12,332 bases of DNA from Candidatus Pacearchaeota archaeon. GTDB taxonomy: Archaea > Nanobdellota > Nanobdellia > Pacearchaeales > GW2011-AR1. A program made the translations under genes and the position numbers. The notes beneath the pieces are model-generated. The model ran no database searches and was not told the origin of the DNA. It saw nothing but the letters and a program-made list of their open reading frames with translations. Numbering within the stretch: position 1 is the first letter of the stretch; each line of letters opens with the position of its first letter. The stretch is from the NCBI GenBank assembly GCA_017609795.1, contig JAFCDH010000038.1, positions 1-12,332 of the forward strand, read 5' to 3'. Of the stretch, positions 5,410 through 10,553 are shown piece after piece.

Positions 5410-6549
5410 TTAGGATTGGTTCTTTAAATTATCTAAAAAAGTTATAAAATCATTTGCTCTTGAAGAAAATGGAGAACAGAACTTACAATAATCATCAGGA
5501 AGATTTTTTAAATTTTCTAATCTTTTTTGGTTTGTCCATAAATCTTTAAATGAATGATTTAATAAACTTCCATAAGATTTTACTCCGAAATAGGTTCTAT
5601 GTCCACAACTATATAATTCACAATCTGGACCAATACATGCCCAAATATGCTGAGTAAAGCATTTTTTCCCACAAGAATTAAATGCTGAATCATCTTGTTT
5701 TATTTCTTCATCTGAATAAGAAGAAAGAACTTTAAACTTATCGTTAGAATATTCTTTTGCATAATTTAGGCTCGGAATTATTTTTTTTGAGAGTTTATGT
5801 ATTTTTTTAGGATCTGTAAAGTCAACTCTAAATCTTAATTCATCTACTCCTAATTCTTTTGTTAATTTTGCTGTTTTGATTATCTCCTGATGATTTTTTT
5901 CTCCAATGACATAACTTATATTTATTTTTAAATTCTTATGTTTTTTTTCAACTAATTCTTCTAAACTTTTTATTATTCTACTAAAGCCAACTCTTCCTTT
6001 TAATTCTAAAAAAGTTTTTTCTGAACCTGCATCTAAGCTTAGATTTATTCGATTTATGTTTATAAGATAATCTAAGTATTTTTTTCCTTGATATACTTTA
6101 TCTAAATATAACCCATTTGTGAAGAGAACAATTTGTTTTCCTAATGCTTTAAAAAGACTTATCCCATAAAGCGTTGCAGGATTTACTAATGGCTCTCCAG
6201 TGGTTCCACAAAATTTAATAGATTCTGTTTTAAATTCACCTTCAGTGTATTGGTTTATTCTATTTGCAATTGTCTTTATTTGTTTTTCTTTAATTTTGTT
6301 TTCTAATCTTTTAGAAGTGAGTGTTTTTCCAAAACAGTGATTACAATTTAAATTGCATGTTGAAGAAGGTTGTATTTCTATTTCATATGGGGGAACTATT
6401 TTTTTATTTAGCATAGCAAGAACTCTCTTTTCATGATATTTTAAAAGAATTTTTTCATAAGGCGGTTGCCCTCTATTTAAGAATCTTTTAAATGTTTTTT
6501 GATTTTCTGTTTGATTTTCTAAAGCTCCAGCTAATAGTGTTTGTTGCAT
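5410..6549 (-). CDS. Radical SAM enzyme with C-terminal SPASM-type domain
   Basis: The 379-aa protein has a radical SAM core (about 55-260) with the [4Fe-4S]-binding motif C65-x3-C69-x2-C72 (STCNLNCNHCFGK) and a GTTGEP segment (115-120) equivalent to the SAM-binding GGEP motif. The C-terminal part has seven cysteines (C293, C297, C305, C310, C315, C355, C358), the layout of SPASM domains that hold one or two auxiliary clusters. Radical SAM/SPASM enzymes usually modify peptides or proteins by radical chemistry, and some act on other substrates. It follows a 62-aa ORF by 26 nt and is probably co-transcribed with it. A TATA-like motif at 6561-6570 is too close to the ATG to serve this start. The family is clear; the substrate is unknown. 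Confidence 0.88.
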   Translation of the reverse strand: MQQTLLAGALENQTENQKTFKRFLNRGQPPYEKILLKYHEKRVLAMLNKKIVPPYEIEIQPSSTCNLNCNHCFGKTLTSKRLENKIKEKQIKTIANRINQYTEGEFKTESIKFCGTTGEPLVNPATLYGISLFKALGKQIVLFTNGLYLDKVYQGKKYLDYLININRINLSLDAGSEKTFLELKGRVGFSRIIKSLEELVEKKHKNLKINISYVIGEKNHQEIIKTAKLTKELGVDELRFRVDFTDPKKIHKLSKKIIPSLNYAKEYSNDKFKVLSSYSDEEIKQDDSAFNSCGKKCFTQHIWACIGPDCELYSCGHRTYFGVKSYGSLLNHSFKDLWTNQKRLENLKNLPDDYCKFCSPFSSRANDFITFLDNLKNQS

Positions 6550-6575
6550 TTTTATTAAAAAAATTTATAGAAAAC

Positions 6576-6764
6576 TTATTTTTCTAAAATAATTTCAAGA
6601 GGGGATTCTTGAATTGTTGTTTCTTGTCTCACTTCTGCAGCATGAGCTTTTTTTCCTGAATACTCACAACTTTCACAAATATATGGAAGAGCTGCAAGAA
6701 TTCCTATTGCTGCAAGTTTTGGGGTTTTTGAAACAAAACTTTTTATTCTTTTGTAAAATTCCAT
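6576..6764 (-). CDS. 62-aa peptide with signal-like hydrophobic segment, upstream of the radical SAM gene
   Basis: I do not recognise this peptide. Residues 1-16 are basic (MEFYKRIKSFVSKTPK), 17-29 are hydrophobic (LAAIGILAALPYI), then come CESCEYSGKK (C30, C33) and an acidic tail ending SPLEIILEK. The N-terminus could be a signal peptide, with AHA-A (40-43) a possible cleavage site. A good SD (AGGAG at 6771-6775, spacing 6 nt) supports the start at 6764. It lies 26 nt before the radical SAM/SPASM gene on the same strand. A precursor-peptide role is attractive, because such enzymes often sit next to their small substrates, but nothing in the sequence proves it. It could equally be a small secreted or membrane protein. 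Confidence 0.6.
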   Translation of the reverse strand: MEFYKRIKSFVSKTPKLAAIGILAALPYICESCEYSGKKAHAAEVRQETTIQESPLEIILEK

Positions 6765-6770
6765 TTTTTT

Positions 6771-6775
6771 CTCCT
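6771..6775 (-). promoter_or_regulatory. Shine-Dalgarno sequence for the 62-aa ORF
   Basis: AGGAG (minus strand) lies 6 nt before the ATG at 6764, a near-ideal spacing. It is the main evidence that this short ORF is translated. Confidence 0.65.
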
Positions 6776-7038
6776 GGATTTAATTAGGATAAAAAATGCT
6801 TTTAAGAATTTATTTATTGTCAATATATTTCTTGTAATAAATATTTTAAAATTGGGAAAATATTTTGGGATAGTGAATGGCCTTTTTTTAAGATAAAATA
6901 TAATTTTAATATTGTTTAAGATTTGAAAACTGTTCAAATGAGAATCTTGGGAATCAAAGGAGCATAGCTTTGTTATTGTGAGAGATATTAAGAGAATTAG
7001 TATTATGCTATTTTCTTTATTTTTTTGTTTTTTGATTT
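6776..7038. other. Intergenic stretch, no gene recognised
   Basis: Between the 62-aa ORF and the zinc-ribbon gene I see AT-rich sequence with no convincing coding frame. A minus-strand frame crossing 6743-6937 is rich in I, F, K and N, has no SD and overlaps the better-supported 62-aa ORF. A weak 6-bp complementarity (AGCATA near 6962 with TATGCT near 7005) is too slight to call an RNA. Confidence 0.4.
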
Positions 7039-7236
7039 TTACAAAAAATCTCTACAAGCTTCTCTTATAGATGTTTCTACAGCCCAACATTTTGTGCTAC
7101 AGTAATCTAAAGCAGTATTTGGTTTTGGGGTGTTTTTGGTTTCTTTAAGTCTTGCTTGTAAATCATATTTGGTTCCACAATGTGCGCAAGGTCTTAGGCT
7201 GTTTTTTGTTTTTTCTTCTAAAATTTTGTTTTCCAT
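7039..7236 (-). CDS. Small zinc-ribbon-like protein
   Basis: This 65-aa protein has two cysteine pairs, C17-A-H-C20 followed by GTKYD, and C46-S-T-K-C50-W, spaced as in small zinc-binding folds. A further Cys is at 61. Zinc binding is inferred from the spacing; the partner or function is unknown. A TATA-like element at 7255-7265 is centred about 24-26 nt upstream of ATG 7236, predicting a leaderless mRNA and supporting the call. It is transcribed divergently from the PhoU-type regulator, with 128 nt between the two start codons. Confidence 0.65.
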   Translation of the reverse strand: MENKILEEKTKNSLRPCAHCGTKYDLQARLKETKNTPKPNTALDYCSTKCWAVETSIREACRDFL

Positions 7237-7254
7237 ATGTTTGTTTAAGAAAGA

Positions 7255-7265
7255 ATATATTTATT
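7255..7265 (-). promoter_or_regulatory. TATA box for the zinc-ribbon gene
   Basis: AATAAATATAT on the minus strand is centred near 7260, about 24-26 nt before the ATG at 7236, consistent with leaderless transcription. Confidence 0.5.
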
Positions 7266-7322
7266 GTTTATCCTTTGTGAATATATTTGTCCTTATTTTC
7301 ACTATTGTATATATAGGGAAAA

Positions 7323-7334
7323 GATTTAAATATA
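7323..7334 (+). promoter_or_regulatory. TATA box for the AbrB-PhoU gene
   Basis: GATTTAAATATA lies about 36 nt before ATG 7365, which predicts a leader of roughly 10 nt. Confidence 0.5.
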
Positions 7335-7364
7335 TTGTTCATTATTTTTTAAAAGAGTTTAAAA

Positions 7365-8363
7365 ATGAAGCGCAAAATAATCAAACAAGGGCATAATACT
7401 TTAACAATGACTCTGCCTAGTGATTGGGTTAAAAAATTAAATATTAATGCTGGAGATGAATTAGATGTTCATGAGAATTCTGGATGCTTAGTTATTGGAG
7501 GAAAACAAAATGGCAAACATAAGAGTACAACAATAGATATAACTGATTTAAGTGTTCCTATGTTGTGGAGATTTTTTCAATCTGTTTATAGAGAAGGTTA
7601 TGACGAGATTAAATTAATTTATGAAACAAATAAAAAATCTTATGAGGGGGCTTATGATTACTATGCTTCTCAGTTTGAATATGCCCGCTTGGGAGAAAAA
7701 CCAAGTAAGAAACCTGCTTTTGATATGATTTCTGGATTAGTTAATAGATTTATTGGAATGGAGATAATTGATCATGGAGAAGGTTATTGTATTATAAAAG
7801 AAATGGGAGAATTAACAAGCAGACAATTTGAAAGTTCTTTAAGAAGAATTTTTTTATTGATTTTAGAATTATTTGATAAGATAATTGGTTTAGTTGAAAA
7901 TAATAAAATTGGAGATATCAGAGTTTGTAAAACAATTCATGCGATGGATACTAATGTAGATAGATTTATAGATTATTGTTGTAGAATTAATAATCGGATA
8001 AATGATTCAAGTTTTCAAGAGAATAAACCAATTATGTTTTCTACTTTGTTTTTATTAGAGTTATTAAGTGATGAATTTAAATATATTGCTAGGCATTTAT
8101 CTAAGTCAAAAAAGAATGTTGATGAAATTTCTTCTTTTGCTAAAATAGTTAAAGAGCATTTTGAAATGTATTATCATTTGTTTTATAAATTTGATAGAAT
8201 TGGAACAATAAAGTTTGGAGAAAATGATTTTAAAATTTATAATGATCATTTTAAGTGGAAAGAATCTGTGAATAAAGATGCTAATAGTATTCGCGGGCAT
8301 TTAATGCAAATTAGTAAATTTGTTTTTTGTTTAATGGAGTTAAGAATAGAAAGGGAGTATTAA
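7365..8363 (+). CDS. AbrB-domain/PhoU-like regulatory protein
   Basis: The 332-aa protein begins with an AbrB/SpoVT-type swapped-hairpin domain (about 1-47: GHNTLTMTLPSDWVKKLNI, then GDELDV). A long, mostly helical PhoU-like region (about 70-330) follows. This domain order and length are typical of archaeal proteins annotated as phosphate uptake regulators, in which the AbrB part probably binds DNA and the PhoU part senses or relays phosphate-transport status. No Pst transporter genes are nearby, so a phosphate role rests on family resemblance alone. The start is fixed by the AbrB motif at the very N-terminus and the TATA box upstream. A T-rich tract follows the stop, just before tRNA-Gln. 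Confidence 0.85.
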   Translation: MKRKIIKQGHNTLTMTLPSDWVKKLNINAGDELDVHENSGCLVIGGKQNGKHKSTTIDITDLSVPMLWRFFQSVYREGYDEIKLIYETNKKSYEGAYDYYASQFEYARLGEKPSKKPAFDMISGLVNRFIGMEIIDHGEGYCIIKEMGELTSRQFESSLRRIFLLILELFDKIIGLVENNKIGDIRVCKTIHAMDTNVDRFIDYCCRINNRINDSSFQENKPIMFSTLFLLELLSDEFKYIARHLSKSKKNVDEISSFAKIVKEHFEMYYHLFYKFDRIGTIKFGENDFKIYNDHFKWKESVNKDANSIRGHLMQISKFVFCLMELRIEREY

Positions 8364-8365
8364 AT

Positions 8366-8397
8366 AAATTTATAAGTTCTTTTTTTCTATATTTTTC
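8366..8397 (+). promoter_or_regulatory. tRNA-Gln TATA box with overlapping T-rich terminator
   Basis: AATTTATAAG (8367-8376) is centred about 26 nt before position 8398, 2 nt ahead of the tRNA. The T-rich run at 8379-8397 just behind it is suited to ending the AbrB-PhoU transcript. Confidence 0.55.
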
Positions 8398-8399
8398 AT

Positions 8400-8472
8400 A
8401 GCTCCTTAGTACAGTGGTCAAGTATTCTGCGTTCTGGGCGCAGGGACCCAGGTTCGAATCCTGGAGGAGCTA
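8400..8472 (+). tRNA. tRNA-Gln (anticodon CUG)
   Basis: A full cloverleaf can be drawn: 7-bp acceptor stem (8400-8406 with 8465-8471), D arm with GG at 8416-8417, 5-bp anticodon stem (8427-8431/8439-8443) with loop TTCTGGG, and T arm CCAGG-TTCGAAT-CCTGG (8448-8464). The discriminator is A8472 and no CCA is encoded. The anticodon is CTG at 8434-8436, which reads the Gln codon CAG. The acceptor opens with A1-U72, the pair used as a tRNA-Gln identity element by the archaeal amidotransferase GatDE, supporting the assignment. There is no intron. Its 3' end sequence recurs twice downstream. Confidence 0.93.
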
Positions 8473-8476
8473 TTAT

Positions 8477-8499
8477 TAATATTTGCTTTGCAAATATTA
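8477..8499 (+). repeat. Perfect 10-bp hairpin just after tRNA-Gln
   Basis: Bases 8477-8486 pair perfectly with 8490-8499 around a TTT loop closed by C-G. A similar TTT-loop hairpin (8614-8632) follows the next copy of the tRNA 3' end, so the hairpin seems to be part of the duplicated arrangement. It may act in 3' processing or termination; this is not shown. Confidence 0.55.
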
Positions 8500-8500
8500 G

Positions 8501-8512
8501 TTTATTAATAAA
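8501..8512 (+). promoter_or_regulatory. TATA-like element for RNA element 1
   Basis: TTTATTAATAAA is centred about 26 nt before 8532-8533, exactly where sequence conservation with RNA element 2 begins. This suggests an independent transcription start for the element. Confidence 0.45.
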
Positions 8513-8531
8513 CTCAGGTATTTGAATCTGG

Positions 8532-8610
8532 AAGGTTCGATGAGCATTTTCACTTTTGAGTATTTATAATGTTATGACAAAGTGGAAGTGGGAACACTGG
8601 AGGAGCTATA
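8532..8610 (+). ncRNA. Structured RNA element 1 (tRNA-linked twin RNA)
   Basis: This is a 79-nt element with a near-twin at 8664-8740. The 5' block AAGGTTCGATGAGCA and the 3' block GAACACTGGAGGAGCTATA are identical in both, while the middle differs. The conserved ends form a lower stem AGGTTC/GAAC(A)CT with one bulged A. A 6-by-1 internal loop (GATGAG opposite one base) follows, then a 12-bp stem (8545-8556 with 8579-8590) and a loop of about 22 nt. The last 13 nt match the 3' end of the upstream tRNA-Gln. I do not recognise the family. It has no clear box C (RUGAUGA) or box D (CUGA), and no start codon with an SD, so it is probably noncoding. Confidence 0.65.
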
Positions 8611-8613
8611 AAT

Positions 8614-8632
8614 GGGCAATCTTTGATTGCCT
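8614..8632 (+). repeat. Hairpin after RNA element 1
   Basis: Bases 8614-8621 pair with 8625-8632 (one G-U pair) around a TTT loop, closed C-G like the hairpin at 8477-8499. It stands just after the copy of the tRNA 3' end in element 1. No such hairpin follows element 2. Confidence 0.5.
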
Positions 8633-8642
8633 ATATTTTATA
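8632..8642 (+). promoter_or_regulatory. TATA-like element for RNA element 2
   Basis: TATATTTTATA is centred 26 nt before 8664, the first conserved base of element 2. The same geometry as for element 1 argues that each has its own promoter, though the local sequence is AT-rich. Confidence 0.42.
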
Positions 8643-8663
8643 TTTTCCATGATAAGAACTTAA

Positions 8664-8740
8664 AAGGTTCGATGAGCAAAAGTATTTTAGTAATTAAGAT
8701 AAGATGTGAAATGCTTTTGTGAACACTGGAGGAGCTATAA
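8664..8740 (+). ncRNA. Structured RNA element 2 (tRNA-linked twin RNA)
   Basis: This is the second copy of the element at 8532-8610. Its end blocks are identical, and the same lower stem and GATGAG internal loop can be drawn. The middle stem has unrelated sequence but again pairs without a gap: 8677-8689 with 8707-8719, 13 bp including two G-U pairs, with a 17-nt loop. Conservation of pairing without conservation of sequence is the classic sign of selection on RNA structure. The TATA box of the next gene starts 10 nt after the element. Function is unknown. Confidence 0.65.
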
Positions 8741-8749
8741 TCACAAACC

Positions 8750-8758
8750 TTAAATATA
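8750..8758 (+). promoter_or_regulatory. TATA box for the EF-Tu domain-2-like gene
   Basis: TTAAATATA is centred about 24-26 nt before ATG 8778, predicting a leaderless mRNA that starts after the RNA elements rather than as part of them. Confidence 0.55.
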
Positions 8759-8777
8759 GAGTTTTCTTAGATTAGTT

Positions 8778-9029
8778 ATGGTAAAAGAAAAGAAAATAGG
8801 AACTGTTTCAAACTACTTTGACCATGTAAAAGTTGCAGCTATAAAGTTATTAGCTCCTTTAAAAGTTGGAGATACAGTGAAAATTACTGGTGGTGAAGTT
8901 GATTTTGAGCAACCAGTTAAAAGCATGCAAATACAAAGGGAAAAAGTAGAAAAAGCAAAAAAAGGCGATGAAATAGGGATAAAAGTTAAAAAGAAAGTTC
9001 GAAAAGGTTACAAGGTATTTAAGGCTTAA
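8778..9029 (+). CDS. EF-Tu domain-2-like small protein
   Basis: The 83-aa protein is a single beta-barrel of the translation-factor domain 2 type. Pattern features are KIGTVSNYFDHVKVAAIKL, LKVGDTVKITGG, DFEQPVKSMQIQREKVEKA and KKGDEIGIKV. This matches the short proteins often annotated as 'translation elongation factor-like' that occur in many archaea and some bacteria and lack the GTPase domain. Its role is not established, although in several genomes such genes neighbour U32 peptidases, and none is present here. The start is supported by the leaderless TATA geometry and by the domain beginning immediately. A T-rich terminator follows. Confidence 0.8.
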   Translation: MVKEKKIGTVSNYFDHVKVAAIKLLAPLKVGDTVKITGGEVDFEQPVKSMQIQREKVEKAKKGDEIGIKVKKKVRKGYKVFKA

Positions 9030-9031
9030 AA

Positions 9032-9048
9032 TTTATTTTTATTTTTTC
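9032..9048 (+). terminator. T-rich terminator after the EF-Tu domain-2-like gene
   Basis: The tract TTTATTTTTATTTTTTC begins 3 nt after the stop codon at 9029 and would separate this transcript from the secretin gene. Confidence 0.5.
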
Positions 9049-9128
9049 TAAGGTCTTTAATCTAATTCTACTAATTTAGTTTTTACTTAAATTAATACAT
9101 TCTATTATCATCTTTTTAAGATAATAAT

Positions 9129-9138
9129 CTTTATAATA
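9129..9138 (+). promoter_or_regulatory. TATA box of the secretin gene
   Basis: CTTTATAATA lies about 54 nt before ATG 9188, giving a predicted start near 9160 and a leader of about 28 nt. A GTGAT motif (9175-9179) in that leader matches the archaeal SD core GGTGAT and is 8 nt from the ATG. Confidence 0.45.
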
Positions 9139-9187
9139 ACTAATTTTTTAATAAAATTGAAAAAAAGAGTTCTGTGATGATTTTATT

Positions 9188-10516
9188 ATGGTAAAGAAAA
9201 ATGTGAATGAAATAGATAGAAGGGGATTTTTGAAGACTATTGGTATTGGTGGTGCTATTAGTCTTGTTTCAGGATGTACTAGTACATTTAGAACTTCTCA
9301 AAAGAGGAATATGGAGCCTTTTCCATCTTCAATTTCTTTGGATTATTCTCAACATAAAAAACATGTAGATGTTGTAAATGGTAGAGCTTATACTAAAGAA
9401 GAGATTAAACCAGCAAAAACTTTAGAAGAAGTTGTGCAAATTCCTCCTGGAAAAATATATAGGGTTCCTGCTTTAAAAGCAGATTATATAATAAATGGAG
9501 ATGAGATATTTTTAAGATATAGAAGTAGAGTTCCTGCTGAGGATTTACAAAAACGTTTTTCTGATGTTGAATTTTTGAAACCTTTTAAAATAAGTGCTTA
9601 TTCTAATAGATTATTTTTTAGTGGAAAAAAAGAAGCTTTTGAAGATTTTACTAGATTTAGAGATTTAATAAATTTTTTAGATATTCCTGGAGAGCAAATT
9701 AGAGTAGCAGTAAGTATTATAGAGCATTTTCAAGATAATACTTATGATAGAGAATGGAATATGAATATGTTGAAAGAAGGGGTAAGAGTTTTTACTTTAA
9801 ATCTTCCAAGTAGTCCTGATGTAACTAAAACTTTAAACACTGGAATTGATGTTAATCCTTTTTTTAATTATGATTCTCATACTTATAATGTTGTAGGAGC
9901 ATTAAAGTTTTTAGATAGTTATGGAAAAGCAAGAGTAGCAACTAGTGTTGATGTTATTGCTCCTAATGGAGGAACTTCAACTCTTTCTAGTATGGCGATG
10001 GTTCCATATCCTAATCTTTTAGAATCAAAAACAGGATGGGTTAATACTTATAAATACCAAGATACAGGAACTTCTGTTACAGTGGTTCCTAGTGCAAATG
10101 ATGAAGGAAGTATTTCAGTTAAGTTTACAATTCAAACAGGAGAACAAACAGGATTTGCAGCAAAATACCAGGTTCCTGTTTTTAAAAAATCAACTTATGA
10201 TACAACAGTGGATTTAAGAAATGGTCAAACTGAAATTTTTGGTGTTTCTATTTCAGATAGATATAGTGGAGTTGATAGAAAAACACCAATTCCAATATTA
10301 AAAAATCTCTTTTCATCAAAAGAATTTGAAAAATCAAAATCAGAATTAATTTATATTGTTACAGCAAGAGTAGTAGGAAGAGAAGATTATATTCCATTTG
10401 ATGTAAAAGATGGAAGTATAATCACAGATGGATTTTCACATGAACTTTATAATGGAGCATCTCAGCCAAAAGATTCACAAAGAAAACCTTCTGGAATAAA
10501 ACTATTATTAGAGTAA
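9188..10516 (+). CDS. Secretin-domain protein with Tat lipoprotein signal
   Basis: The 442-aa protein starts with a Tat motif DRRGFLK (10-16), a hydrophobic stretch and a lipobox LVSGC (26-30), so export by Tat and lipid attachment at C30 are predicted. Residues about 112-168 resemble secretin N-domains: DLQKRF, ISAYSNRLFFSG, then RFRDLINFLDIP. Residues about 170-397 resemble the secretin domain: IRVAVSIIEHF; ALKFLDSYGKARVATSVDV; YQDTGTSVTVVPSANDEGSI; the TTVDLRNGQTEIFGVSISD strand; and the signature KTPIPILKNLFSS... KSELIYIVTARVV (365-396). In bacteria this domain forms the outer-membrane pore of type II/III secretion, type IV pili and filamentous phage. No ATPase, pilin or PilP/GspC-like gene is in the window. 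AT content and AGA-rich codons match the neighbours. A coiled-coil membrane protein follows 37 nt later. The fold assignment is by recognition, not search. Confidence 0.8.
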   Translation: MVKKNVNEIDRRGFLKTIGIGGAISLVSGCTSTFRTSQKRNMEPFPSSISLDYSQHKKHVDVVNGRAYTKEEIKPAKTLEEVVQIPPGKIYRVPALKADYIINGDEIFLRYRSRVPAEDLQKRFSDVEFLKPFKISAYSNRLFFSGKKEAFEDFTRFRDLINFLDIPGEQIRVAVSIIEHFQDNTYDREWNMNMLKEGVRVFTLNLPSSPDVTKTLNTGIDVNPFFNYDSHTYNVVGALKFLDSYGKARVATSVDVIAPNGGTSTLSSMAMVPYPNLLESKTGWVNTYKYQDTGTSVTVVPSANDEGSISVKFTIQTGEQTGFAAKYQVPVFKKSTYDTTVDLRNGQTEIFGVSISDRYSGVDRKTPIPILKNLFSSKEFEKSKSELIYIVTARVVGREDYIPFDVKDGSIITDGFSHELYNGASQPKDSQRKPSGIKLLLE

Positions 10517-10521
10517 ACAAA

Positions 10522-10532
10522 TGTTTAAATAA
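10522..10532 (+). promoter_or_regulatory. TATA-like element for the coiled-coil gene
   Basis: TGTTTAAATAA sits in the 37-nt gap after the secretin gene, centred about 26 nt before ATG 10554. The coiled-coil gene may therefore have its own leaderless promoter in addition to read-through. Confidence 0.5.
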
Positions 10533-10553
10533 ACAAGAAATAAAAAAAATATT

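Noticed and set aside
6743..6937. 64-aa minus-strand frame rich in I, F, K and N
   Set aside because: It has no SD, overlaps the start of the better-supported 62-aa ORF and has low-complexity AT-rich composition.
7130..7396. 88-aa plus-strand frame opposite the zinc-ribbon gene
   Set aside because: It overlaps two better-supported starts (7236 and 7365) and the TATA boxes between them, and it has no motif.
8427..8443. Reading the first tRNA as tRNA-Pro (TGG)
   Set aside because: The 5-bp anticodon stem fixes the 7-nt loop as TTCTGGG, putting CTG at positions 34-36 after U33; the A1-U72 pair also fits Gln.
8532..8740. Box C/D or H/ACA guide RNA identity for the twin RNAs
   Set aside because: GATGAG and CTGG resemble boxes C and D only loosely, and the long paired middle does not fit a C/D guide. 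The ACA triplet overlaps the lower stem instead of following it. A canonical K-turn could not be drawn without a C-A mismatch.
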